A DNA stretch of 5,608 nt from an uncultured Lachnospiraceae bacterium (GCA_946538445.1 CAMNGO010000140.1:1-5608), one strand, 5' to 3'. Shown: positions 1 to 5,548, counted from the stretch's first letter. Numbers and translations are program-made. Notes: generated by a model from the sequence alone, not told the origin.

Positions 1-921
1 GTCATCCTGATCGGAGCTACCACCGAGAATCCTTATTTTGAGGTGAATAGTGCTTTGCTATCCCGGTCCAAGATCTTTAAGCTGGAGCCTCTCTCCAAAG
101 AGGACATCCTGTCCCTGATTGAGATTGCGGTCCATGATGAGATACGGGGCATGGGTTCCTATGGGGCGGAGATCACAGAAGAAGCAGCGCAGTTCATCGC
201 GGAGATGGCAGGAGGGGACGCCCGTAATGCCCTGAATGCCGTGGAGCTTGGGATTCTTACCACAGAACCGTCGGAGGACGGGAGGATCTGGATCGATCTG
301 GAAGTTGCCCAGGAATGTATCCAGAGAAAAGCCATCCGTTATGATAAGACCGGGGATAATCATTATGATATCATCTCTGCCTTCATCAAGAGCATGCGGG
401 GGACGGATCCCGATGCGGCAGTCTTTTATCTTGCCAGAATGCTGGAAGCAGGGGAGGATCCGAAATTCATCGCCCGAAGGATTATGATCTGTGCTTCGGA
501 AGACGTGGGGAACGCAGATCCCCAGGCTTTAACTGTGGCAGTATCTGCTTCCATGGCTGTGGAGCGGATCGGCCTGCCGGAAGCAAGAATCATCCTGGCA
601 CAGGCAGCTTCCTATGTGGCCGGTGCCCCCAAAAGCAACGCGGCTGTAAATGCCATCGACAAGGCCATGTCCATGGTGCGGGAGCGGGAAACCGGTCAGG
701 TTCCGCCTTATCTTAGAGATGCCCATTACGGCGGGGCAAAGAACCTGGGCCATGGAATCGGTTATAAATATGCACATAATTATCCGGAACATTATGTAAA
801 GCAACAATATCTTCCGGATGAGATGGTGGGAGAGCGTTTCTATGAACCATCAGAGAACGGCTATGAGAAAGAGATTGGAGAGCGCCTGATGCGCCTTCGC
901 AACAGGGAAGGAGAGGTTTGA
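1..921 (+). CDS. rarA: Replication-associated recombination protein A (RarA/MgsA), 5'-truncated by window edge
   Basis: This is an AAA+ ATPase of the RarA/MgsA/WRNIP1 family, which acts at stalled or gapped replication forks and is related to clamp-loader subunits. The frame is open from base 1, so the gene starts upstream; 306 residues are present against roughly 420-445 for the family, and the missing N-terminus should hold Walker A and B. Visible in the fragment: the sensor-1 segment LIGATTENP (residues 3-11), the arginine-finger motif LLSRS (19-23), the sensor-2 region GGDARNALN (71-79), then the family's C-terminal oligomerisation domain, including ASEDVGNADP (165-174), YVAGAPKSNAA (205-215), PPYLRDAHYGGAK (235-247) and GHGIGYKYAHNYP (250-262). 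A GTG at 43 lies inside the conserved sensor-1/Arg-finger stretch and is an internal valine codon, not a start. The stop codon overlaps the next gene. Identification is firm from motif order; the activity is known for the family, not shown here. Confidence 0.96.
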   Translation, partial: VILIGATTENPYFEVNSALLSRSKIFKLEPLSKEDILSLIEIAVHDEIRGMGSYGAEITEEAAQFIAEMAGGDARNALNAVELGILTTEPSEDGRIWIDLEVAQECIQRKAIRYDKTGDNHYDIISAFIKSMRGTDPDAAVFYLARMLEAGEDPKFIARRIMICASEDVGNADPQALTVAVSASMAVERIGLPEARIILAQAASYVAGAPKSNAAVNAIDKAMSMVRERETGQVPPYLRDAHYGGAKNLGHGIGYKYAHNYPEHYVKQQYLPDEMVGERFYEPSENGYEKEIGERLMRLRNREGEV

Positions 922-1181
922 TGAGATTATTACAGAGAATTCTGGCAATCCTTGGAGTGGCAGCTCTGCTGGGTCTGGTAGTTATGACCTTATATTTTGC
1001 TTTGACAGGAAGTCCTTATTTTATGGCTTCCCTTTTTGCCATGATCGTTGTTCCCGTCTTTATCTACGGGTATATGGTCATTCTTCGTATCCTCTCCTCC
1101 AGTCAGAAGAAGAGGATAGAGGATATCCTGGAAGAAGGAGCAAAAGAAGCGGAAGAAACTGCCGGGGACGATCCTTTATAA
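921..1181 (+). CDS. Small two-helix membrane protein of unknown function
   Basis: I do not recognise a named family. The 86-residue product has a short basic N-terminus (Arg2, Arg6), a hydrophobic segment at about residues 7-28, a short loop TGSPYF, a second hydrophobic segment at about 35-56, then a charged helical tail (about 60-84) rich in Lys and Glu. The positive-inside rule suggests both ends face the cytoplasm. The ATG at 921 is preferred: AAGGAG at 908-913 lies 7 bases upstream, and the start overlaps the rarA stop as TGATG, the usual sign of translational coupling. A TTG at 918 is in frame but less likely. The gene therefore shares the rarA transcript, and a separate promoter follows it. 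Function cannot be deduced; with RarA as neighbour a link to replication stress is possible but is only inference. Confidence 0.82.
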   Translation: MRLLQRILAILGVAALLGLVVMTLYFALTGSPYFMASLFAMIVVPVFIYGYMVILRILSSSQKKRIEDILEEGAKEAEETAGDDPL

Positions 1182-1185
1182 TATT

Positions 1186-1203
1186 TCAAGTATTTTTACT
1201 TGA
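1186..1203. promoter_or_regulatory. Perfect inverted repeat overlapping the -35 box (candidate operator)
   Basis: TCAAGTA (1186-1192), a TTTT spacer, then TACTTGA (1197-1203): seven perfectly complementary bases on each side. The right arm covers the first four bases of the TTGACA -35 box of the ylxM-ffh promoter, where a bound repressor would block RNA polymerase. It also begins 4 bases after the stop of the upstream gene, so it could be a weak hairpin at that transcript's end. It lacks GC pairs and no T run follows, which argues against a standard intrinsic terminator. The symmetry is visible; the function is inference. Confidence 0.45.
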
Positions 1204-1249
1204 CAAAGGGTTCCCCATCCTATATAATGGCCTTCGGTAAAGTAAAAAT
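1192..1249. repeat. 10-bp inverted repeat pair flanking the ylxM promoter
   Basis: ATTTTTACTT at 1192-1201 is the exact reverse complement of AAGTAAAAAT at 1240-1249. The two arms enclose most of the -35 box, the -10 box and the likely transcription start. The right arm also overlaps a small hairpin, GTAAAG (1237-1242) with CTTTAC (1251-1256), in the 5' leader. The arms are AT-rich, so chance is a real possibility; two protein-binding half-sites or a leader RNA structure are alternatives. Confidence 0.3.
1200..1228 (+). promoter_or_regulatory. Full-consensus sigma-A promoter for ylxM-ffh
   Basis: The -35 box TTGACA (1200-1205) and the -10 box TATAAT (1223-1228) both match the housekeeping consensus at 6 of 6 positions with the ideal 17-base spacer. 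Transcription should start near 1235, giving a leader of about 38 bases before the ylxM start. Placement in the only sizeable gap between the rarA pair and ylxM-ffh supports it as the head of the SRP unit, and possibly of the downstream rpsP cluster, since no clear intrinsic terminator is seen before rpsP. Confidence 0.9.
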
Positions 1250-1272
1250 CCTTTACACGAGGTGAGAAAAAC

Positions 1273-1629
1273 GTGGACAGTATAGTAGAAAAGTCGATGC
1301 TGTTTGACTTTTATGGGGAACTGTTGACTGAACATCAGAAGAAAGTATATAGCGAATATATCCAGAATGACTTATCTGTCACTGAGATGGCCGGTTTGCT
1401 GGGGATCAGCAGACAGGGAGCTCATGATATGATCCGACGCTGTGAGAAGATCATGAGGGACTATGAGAACCGGCTGCAGTTGTTCTCCCGATACAGGAAG
1501 GTGAAGAAGATGGTGGCAGAGATCCAGGAGTGTGCGGAGGTCCTTAAAGGTTGTAAAGACCAGGAGGTACTGGAAGAGAAGATTTCCAGGATCGCTAAGA
1601 TTTCCGGGGACATTCTGGAAGAGTATTAA
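1273..1629 (+). CDS. ylxM: YlxM, helix-turn-helix SRP-associated protein (UPF0122)
   Basis: A 118-residue member of the YlxM/UPF0122 family, encoded directly upstream of ffh in most Firmicutes. In streptococci YlxM has been reported to bind SRP components and modulate GTPase activity of the Ffh-FtsY system, so its role is probably in co-translational targeting rather than classical transcription control. The opening FDFYGELLTEHQKK (residues 11-24) and a sigma-factor-like helix-turn-helix (about 35-56, with LGISRQGAHDMIRR) match the family; the remainder is a charged helical region (about 57-118) likely to form a coiled coil. The start is GTG: AGGTGAG at 1260-1266 lies 6 bases upstream, and the ATG at 1297 would cut into the conserved opening. 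It ends 15 bases before ffh, and the consensus promoter is directly upstream. Family assignment is firm; exact role is known only from relatives. Confidence 0.93.
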   Translation: MDSIVEKSMLFDFYGELLTEHQKKVYSEYIQNDLSVTEMAGLLGISRQGAHDMIRRCEKIMRDYENRLQLFSRYRKVKKMVAEIQECAEVLKGCKDQEVLEEKISRIAKISGDILEEY

Positions 1630-1644
1630 TGAAGGAGGCTGTAT

Positions 1645-3000
1645 ATGGCATTTGAAAGCCTTACAGATAAATTACAGAACATCTTCAAGAACCTTAGAAG
1701 TAAGGGGCGCCTGACAGAATCCGATGTCAAGGAAGCGATGAAGGAAGTAAAAAGAGCTTTGCTGGAAGCGGATGTCAATTTCCGTGTGGTTAAGTCCTTC
1801 ATCAAGACCGTCACGGAACGGGCCGTGGGACAGGATGTTCTTACGGGACTGAATCCGGGGCAGATGGTCATCAAAATCGTGAAAGAAGAGATGGAGAGCC
1901 TCATGGGTTCTGAGACCACGGAACTTGTGATCAAGCCGGGCAATGAGATTACAATCTTCCTCCTGGCAGGTCTGCAGGGTGCCGGTAAGACCACAACTGC
2001 GGCCAAGATCGCGGGACAGCTGAAGAAGAAAGGCAAGAAACCATTGCTGGTAGCATGTGACGTGTATCGTCCGGCAGCCATCAAACAGCTGGAGATCAAT
2101 GGTGCCAGGCAGGGTGTACCGGTATTCTCCATGGGAGATAAGAAAGATCCGGTAGATATCGCCAAGGCTTCCCTGGAATACGCCAGGGAGAACGGGAACA
2201 ATATCGTGATCCTGGATACGGCAGGCCGTCTTCATATCGACGAGACCATGATGGAGGAGCTTCAGAACATCAAGGAAAACCTGGATGTAACCCAGACCAT
2301 ATTGGTGGTGGATGCCATGACCGGTCAGGATGCAGTTAATGTAGCCAAGACTTTCGAAGAGAAGGTCGGGATTGACGGTGTCATCCTTACCAAGCTGGAT
2401 GGTGATACCCGTGGCGGTGCTGCCCTTTCCATCCGTGCCGTGACCGGAAAACCGATCCTGTATATTGGTATGGGAGAGAAGCTGGAAGACCTTCAGCAAT
2501 TTTATCCGGATCGTATGACAAGCCGTATCCTGGGTATGGGTGATGTACTGACACTCATTGAGAAAGCCCAGAATGCCGTGGATGAAGAGTCCGCCAAGGA
2601 ACTTGAGAAGAAACTTCGCAAGGCGGAGTTCGGCTTCGATGATTTCCTGACGCAGATGCAGCAGATCAAGAGCATGGGCGGAATCGCTGACCTGCTCTCC
2701 ATGATTCCGGGTGTCGGCAGCCAGATGAAAGATGTGGAGATCGACGAAAGCGCCATGGGGCATTTGGAAGCGATCATTTATTCCATGACACCCCAGGAGA
2801 GATCCAACCCTAACCTGCTGAACACATCCCGGAAACAGCGCATTGCAAAAGGAGCCGGCGTATCAATCCAGGAAGTGAACAAACTCTGTAAGCAGTTTGA
2901 GCAGACCAGAAAGATGATGAAGCAGATGAGCGGCTCCATGGGTAAGAAAGGCCGCAGGGGCAATCCATTTGGTTTCGGTGGCATGAAACTTCCGTTTTAG
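1645..3000 (+). CDS. ffh: Signal recognition particle protein Ffh (SRP54 GTPase)
   Basis: Ffh is the protein subunit of SRP. It binds signal sequences and transmembrane helices emerging from the ribosome together with SRP RNA, then docks with FtsY at the membrane in a GTP-dependent cycle. The 451 residues are full length. The N domain is about 1-90. The G domain follows with P-loop GLQGAGKTT (109-117), DVYRPAA (139-145), DTAGR (191-195), TKLDGD (249-254) and GMGEKLEDLQQF (275-286). The M domain is about 300-451, with a finger-loop region near QMQQIKSMGGIADLL (337-351), the SRP-RNA-binding SRKQRIAKGAG (395-405), and a methionine-rich, basic tail ending GGMKLPF. AAGGAGG at 1632-1638, 6 bases before the ATG, fixes the start. 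It is co-transcribed with ylxM, and nothing appears broken or unusual. Confidence 0.98.
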   Translation: MAFESLTDKLQNIFKNLRSKGRLTESDVKEAMKEVKRALLEADVNFRVVKSFIKTVTERAVGQDVLTGLNPGQMVIKIVKEEMESLMGSETTELVIKPGNEITIFLLAGLQGAGKTTTAAKIAGQLKKKGKKPLLVACDVYRPAAIKQLEINGARQGVPVFSMGDKKDPVDIAKASLEYARENGNNIVILDTAGRLHIDETMMEELQNIKENLDVTQTILVVDAMTGQDAVNVAKTFEEKVGIDGVILTKLDGDTRGGAALSIRAVTGKPILYIGMGEKLEDLQQFYPDRMTSRILGMGDVLTLIEKAQNAVDEESAKELEKKLRKAEFGFDDFLTQMQQIKSMGGIADLLSMIPGVGSQMKDVEIDESAMGHLEAIIYSMTPQERSNPNLLNTSRKQRIAKGAGVSIQEVNKLCKQFEQTRKMMKQMSGSMGKKGRRGNPFGFGGMKLPF

Positions 3001-3030
3001 TAGCTTGAGAGAGCATATGATAATTGGCAA

Positions 3031-3084
3031 CTAAGTCCTTCGCACAGCTTGGAGCTACGTACTTTCGCTATGCTAAGCGACTTA
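3031..3084. repeat. Two-copy imperfect repeat with dyad symmetry upstream of rpsP
   Basis: CTAAGTCCTTCGC (3031-3043) is followed 24 bases on by CTACGTACTTTCGC (3055-3068), and the bases after each copy also share a GCT core, so the block is roughly two 24-25-base units. Symmetry is overlaid: outer arms TAAGTC (3032-3037) and GACTTA (3079-3084), an inner pair AGCT (3046-3049) and AGCT (3053-3056), and TCGCT (3065-3069) with AGCGA (3076-3080). The last stem shares bases 3079-3080 with the outer arm, so the two would compete. The 117-base gap from ffh to rpsP holds no convincing promoter. Candidate readings are a dispersed intergenic palindromic repeat, an mRNA processing site, or a leader controlling rpsP. 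The symmetry is seen; the role is not known. Confidence 0.5.
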
Positions 3085-3117
3085 TACATTATATTTTATG
3101 AAAGAGGTGCAAATAAT

Positions 3118-3363
3118 ATGGCAGTAAAAATGAGATTAAAAAGAATGGGCAAGAAGAAAAATCCAATCTATAGAGTAGTAGTAGCGGATGCAAGATCTCC
3201 CCGTGATGGAAGAAATATCGATGAGATCGGTTTCTATGACCCAAACCAGGAGCCGGCTGTTGTAAAGATTGATGAAGAAGTTGCGAAAGAGTGGCTTGCA
3301 AAAGGAGCTCAGCCTACTGATACCGTAGCAAGACTGTTAAAGAACGCTGGGATCGAAAAATAA
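3118..3363 (+). CDS. rpsP: 30S ribosomal protein S16
   Basis: S16 is a primary-to-secondary binder of 16S rRNA in the body of the 30S subunit and aids its assembly. The 81-residue product is of usual family length and shows the expected sequence: the start MAVKMRLKRMGKKKNP (1-16), IYRVVVADARSPRDGR (17-32), IGFYDPN (37-43), and the C-terminal VARLLKNAGI. The reading frame stays open upstream to a TTG at 3049, but the ATG at 3118 is chosen because AGAGGTG (3103-3109) sits 8 bases before it and the S16 family starts here. It begins 117 bases after ffh and 17 bases before khpA, a common Firmicute order. A separate promoter is not obvious, so it may be expressed by read-through from the ylxM-ffh unit. 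Confidence 0.97.
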   Translation: MAVKMRLKRMGKKKNPIYRVVVADARSPRDGRNIDEIGFYDPNQEPAVVKIDEEVAKEWLAKGAQPTDTVARLLKNAGIEK

Positions 3364-3380
3364 TTATCCGGAGGTAGGGG

Positions 3381-3611
3381 ATGAAAGATCTAGTAAAAGT
3401 GATTGCAGTATCTCTCGTTGATCATCCGGAAGAAGTAGTTGTGACCGAGAAAGAGACTGATCATTCCATCATTCTGGAACTTCATGTGGCTCCGGAAGAT
3501 ATGGGCAAAGTGATCGGCAAACAGGGACGTATTGCCAAAGCTATGCGCACAGTTGTAAAGGCAGCTGCTTCCAAAGAAGAGAAAAAAGTGATCGTGGATA
3601 TCGCTCAATAG
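3381..3611 (+). CDS. khpA: KH-domain RNA-binding protein KhpA (YlqC family)
   Basis: A 76-residue single KH-domain protein of the YlqC/KhpA (UPF0109) family. In Gram-positive relatives KhpA pairs with KhpB (Jag/EloR) to bind RNAs and influences cell elongation and division; that role is transferred from relatives. The sequence shows TEKETDHSI (22-30), LHVAPEDMGKVIGKQGRIAKAM (34-55) with the diagnostic GxxG loop as GKQG (46-49), and the helix TVVKAAASKEEKK that completes the KH fold. Length is typical. GGAGG at 3370-3374 lies 6 bases before the ATG. It follows rpsP by 17 bases, an association conserved in Firmicutes. Two stem-loops follow its stop. Confidence 0.95.
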   Translation: MKDLVKVIAVSLVDHPEEVVVTEKETDHSIILELHVAPEDMGKVIGKQGRIAKAMRTVVKAAASKEEKKVIVDIAQ

Positions 3612-3618
3612 TAAACCC

Positions 3619-3649
3619 GGCAGCCTCACCATAGATATGGCAGGCTGCC
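3619..3649 (+). other. Stem-loop 1 between khpA and rimM
   Basis: GGCAGCCT (3619-3626) pairs perfectly with AGGCTGCC (3642-3649). Inside, CCAT (3629-3632) pairs with ATGG (3637-3640) around a four-base loop AGAT, separated from the outer stem by a small CA/C internal loop. The hairpin is GC-rich and stable-looking, 7 bases after the khpA stop. No T run follows, so it is not a standard intrinsic terminator; 3'-end protection, RNase processing or modulation of downstream expression are possible. Confidence 0.65.
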
Positions 3650-3658
3650 TGCTACGTT

Positions 3659-3688
3659 ATGCCCGTGATGCCGGTCCGTCATGGGCAT
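3659..3688 (+). other. Stem-loop 2 between khpA and rimM (weak terminator or attenuator candidate)
   Basis: ATGCCCGTGA (3659-3668) pairs with TCATGGGCAT (3679-3688) over ten positions, one of them a G-U wobble, around a ten-base loop. The bases that follow are AT-rich (TCATTATATTTC) but have no uninterrupted T tract, so termination would be partial at best. It ends 27 bases before the rimM ribosome binding site and 38 before its start codon. Together with stem-loop 1 it fills most of the 115-base gap, where gene dosage should drop from ribosomal protein to assembly factor. Function is inference. Confidence 0.55.
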
Positions 3689-3726
3689 TCATTATATTTC
3701 ATCATAAATTAAGAAAAGGAGCAGAC

Positions 3727-4230
3727 ATGGAAGATTTACTTCAGGTCGGTGTCATCACCGGAACACACGGACTTAAGGGGGAAGTAAAAGTATATCCCAC
3801 CACGGATGATAAGGCCAGGTTTATGGACCTCTCGGACGTGATTCTCATCTCCGGGAAAGAAGAAATCCCTCTGAAGGTCGAGTATTGTAAATTTTTTAAA
3901 CAGTTTGTCTTTGTGAAATTTGAAGGCCTTGATGATATCAACCAGGTGGAGAAATACAAACGCTGCCCGATCATGGTAACCAGGGAGAACGCGGTTCCTC
4001 TGGAGGAGGATGAGTATTTTATCGCTGATCTGATCGGTATGACCATCGTGGATGACAGCGGGATTACCTTAGGTACTCTGGAAAACGTCATCGAGACCGG
4101 AGCCAATGATGTCTATGAGGTTCAGCTGCCGGACGGCGGACGTATCCTGCTTCCGGCGATCAAGGAATGCATCCTTAATGTGGATATGGAAGAGAGAATT
4201 ATTCTGGTTCATCTGATGAAGGGATTGTGA
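3727..4230 (+). CDS. rimM: Ribosome maturation factor RimM
   Basis: RimM assists late maturation of the 30S head, binding S19 and helping 16S rRNA fold and process. The 167-residue product has the N-terminal beta-barrel domain with VGVITGTHGLKGEVKVYP (7-24, including the family GTHGLKGEVKV), then a C-terminal PRC-barrel domain opening at DEYFIADLIGM (95-105) and carrying ETGANDVYEV (123-132) and ILLPAIKECIL (140-150). The frame is open upstream to an ATG at 3637, but that lies inside stem-loop 1. The ATG at 3727 has AAGGAG (3716-3721) 5 bases upstream and starts at the family N-terminus. trmD follows after 5 bases, so the two are very likely translated in a coupled way. Confidence 0.96.
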   Translation: MEDLLQVGVITGTHGLKGEVKVYPTTDDKARFMDLSDVILISGKEEIPLKVEYCKFFKQFVFVKFEGLDDINQVEKYKRCPIMVTRENAVPLEEDEYFIADLIGMTIVDDSGITLGTLENVIETGANDVYEVQLPDGGRILLPAIKECILNVDMEERIILVHLMKGL

Positions 4231-4235
4231 AAGCG

Positions 4236-4976
4236 ATGATTTTTCATGTTTTGACTTTGTTCCCTGAGATGATCACATCAGGGCTGAATCACAGTATCAC
4301 CGGCAGGGCGCTGAAAAACGGACAGATCACTCTGGATGCGGTGGATATTCGGGCTTATGCCCAGAATAAGTCCGCCCGTGTGGATGATTATCCCTACGGT
4401 GGAGGGGCTGGTATGGTTATGCAGGCTGAACCCATCTACCTGGCCTATGAAGATATGACCAGGGAGATGGAACCGAAGCCCAGAGTGATCTATGTGACTC
4501 CTCAGGGGTCTGTGTTCAACCAGGCTATGGCGGAGGAACTGGCCCGGGAATCGGACCTGATTTTCCTCTGTGGACATTATGAAGGTGTGGATGAGAGAGT
4601 GCTGGAAGAGATCGTCACGGATCACGTATCCATCGGGGACTATGTCCTTACAGGGGGAGAACTCCCCGTTATGGTAATGATAGACGCCATCTCCCGGCTG
4701 GTTCCCGGAGTGCTTAATAATAAGGACTCTGCAGAGTTCGAATCTTTTTACGGAAATCTTCTGGAATATCCGCAATATACCAGACCGGTGGAATTTCACG
4801 GGAAAAAAGTACCGGATGTTCTTCTTTCCGGACATCATGGAAATGTGGACCGGTGGAGAAGGGAACAATCCTTAAGACGCACTCTGGAACGCAGGCCTGA
4901 CCTCCTGGAAGAGGCAGACCTGTCCAAAGAGGATCTCAAGTATCTGAGATCCATAGGCTATGTGGAAGAATCTTAG
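4236..4976 (+). CDS. trmD: tRNA (guanine-N1)-methyltransferase TrmD
   Basis: TrmD uses S-adenosylmethionine to make m1G37 next to the anticodon, which prevents +1 frameshifting; it is a homodimeric SPOUT enzyme with a trefoil knot. The 246 residues show DDYPYGGGAGM (50-60), VTPQG (87-91), CGHYEGVDER (112-121), the knot and SAM site SIGDYVLTGGE (132-142), SRLVPGVL (153-160) with the catalytic-region Arg154, and LLEYPQYTRP (175-184). E. coli numbering aligns without a gap from the DD-PYGGG motif through residue 171. At position 169, Asp in E. coli, this protein has Glu. The start is set at the ATG at 4236 because it gives MIFHVLTLFPEM, the family opening; AAGGGA (4219-4224) lies 11 bases upstream. 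An in-frame GTG at 4227 overlaps the rimM stop and would add three residues, but is only 2 bases from that ribosome binding site. Confidence 0.96.
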   Translation: MIFHVLTLFPEMITSGLNHSITGRALKNGQITLDAVDIRAYAQNKSARVDDYPYGGGAGMVMQAEPIYLAYEDMTREMEPKPRVIYVTPQGSVFNQAMAEELARESDLIFLCGHYEGVDERVLEEIVTDHVSIGDYVLTGGELPVMVMIDAISRLVPGVLNNKDSAEFESFYGNLLEYPQYTRPVEFHGKKVPDVLLSGHHGNVDRWRREQSLRRTLERRPDLLEEADLSKEDLKYLRSIGYVEES

Positions 4977-5007
4977 AATTCATTTCTATAAAAATATGAA
5001 AAAGCCT

Positions 5008-5035
5008 TGCAACATTCTGCAAGATATGCTATCAT
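5008..5035 (+). promoter_or_regulatory. Candidate promoter P1 for rplS (extended -10)
   Basis: TTGCAA (5008-5013) and TATCAT (5030-5035) are spaced by 16 bases, with TG one base before the -10 box (5027-5028), an extended -10 element. AT-rich sequence with A runs lies upstream (about 4990-5003), as in UP elements. An inverted repeat, CTTGCA (5006-5011) with TGCAAG (5018-5023), overlaps the -35 region. Transcription would start near 5042 and give a leader of roughly 94 bases before rplS. Confidence 0.6.
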
Positions 5036-5077
5036 TCAATAGTTGTGTAAAAAAGGTGGTCCGCTGTTACGATTGAT

Positions 5078-5106
5078 TTGACATCATCTTTATAAATATG
5101 TATTAA
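5078..5106 (+). promoter_or_regulatory. Candidate promoter P2 for rplS
   Basis: TTGACA (5078-5083) is a perfect -35 box; 17 bases on is TATTAA (5101-5106), matching the -10 consensus at 4 of 6 positions including the first two and the fifth. Transcription would begin near 5113, only about 23 bases before the rplS start and just upstream of its ribosome binding site. It could add L19 transcripts independent of trmD. Confidence 0.55.
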
Positions 5107-5135
5107 GAACACCGGCATTATATAGGAGGTAACAC

Positions 5136-5483
5136 ATGAAAGATATTATTAAGAGCATCGAAGATGCGCAGTTAAAGCCTGAAGTTGACAGCTTCCGTGT
5201 TGGTGATACCGTAAGAGTATCTGCAAAGGTTATCGAGGGAACCCGTGAGAGAATCCAGGTTTTCGAGGGAACTGTTATCAAGAGACAGAATGGTGGAGCA
5301 AAAGAGACATTCACAGTAAGAAAGTTCTCCAACGGTGTTGGTGTTGAAAAGACATGGCCGCTTCATTCCCCGATCGTTACTAAGATCGATGTTGTCAGAA
5401 GAGGTAAAGTAAGAAGAGCAAAACTTTTCTATCTGCGTGACAGAATTGGTAAGAAAGCTAAAGTAAAAGAATTAGTTAAATAA
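5136..5483 (+). CDS. rplS: 50S ribosomal protein L19
   Basis: L19 lies at the interface of the 50S and 30S subunits and contributes to an intersubunit bridge. The 115-residue length is typical. Family landmarks: FRVGDTVRV (20-28), RIQVFEGTVIKR (39-50), FTVRKFSNGVGVEK (59-72), WPLHSPIV (74-81) and the basic RRGKVRRAKLFYLRDR (88-103). A near-ideal AGGAGGT (5124-5130) 5 bases before the ATG predicts high translation. It lies 159 bases after trmD, with two candidate promoters in the gap, and is closed by an intrinsic terminator 13 bases after its stop, so it can form its own transcription unit as well as the end of the trmD operon. Confidence 0.97.
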   Translation: MKDIIKSIEDAQLKPEVDSFRVGDTVRVSAKVIEGTRERIQVFEGTVIKRQNGGAKETFTVRKFSNGVGVEKTWPLHSPIVTKIDVVRRGKVRRAKLFYLRDRIGKKAKVKELVK

Positions 5484-5496
5484 TATCAAGAGGATA

Positions 5497-5529
5497 GGGG
5501 CGAGTAGGTTTTACTTGCCCTGTTTTTCT
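5497..5529 (+). terminator. Intrinsic terminator after rplS
   Basis: GGGCGAGTA (5498-5506) pairs with TACTTGCCC (5512-5520) over nine positions, with one G-U wobble, around a five-base GGTTT loop; a further G-U pair extends the base. It is followed by TGTTTTTCT with five T residues (5523-5527). GC-rich stem plus T tract directly after a coding region is the standard rho-independent form. Read-through would supply the gene that starts 20 bases later. Confidence 0.88.
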
Positions 5530-5548
5530 ATAAATTGAGGGATTGCCG

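Noticed and set aside
1672..2763. 363-codon open frame on the minus strand across ffh
   Set aside because: It lies wholly antisense to a complete, motif-rich ffh and its translation shows no recognisable domain; it is a codon-bias shadow.
3049..3117. Upstream extension of rpsP from TTG
   Set aside because: The added residues are not part of S16, they run through the repeat block, and the ATG at 3118 has its own ribosome binding site.
3637..3726. Upstream extension of rimM from ATG at 3637
   Set aside because: That ATG is inside stem-loop 1 and lacks a ribosome binding site; the family N-terminus begins at 3727.
4278..4868. 196-codon open frame on the minus strand across trmD
   Set aside because: It is antisense to a fully supported trmD and has low-complexity His/Ile-rich translation with no family resemblance.
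5006..5023. CTTGCA/TGCAAG hairpin as a trmD terminator
   Set aside because: Only six pairs, and no T tract follows; the bases after it form the extended -10 of P1 instead.
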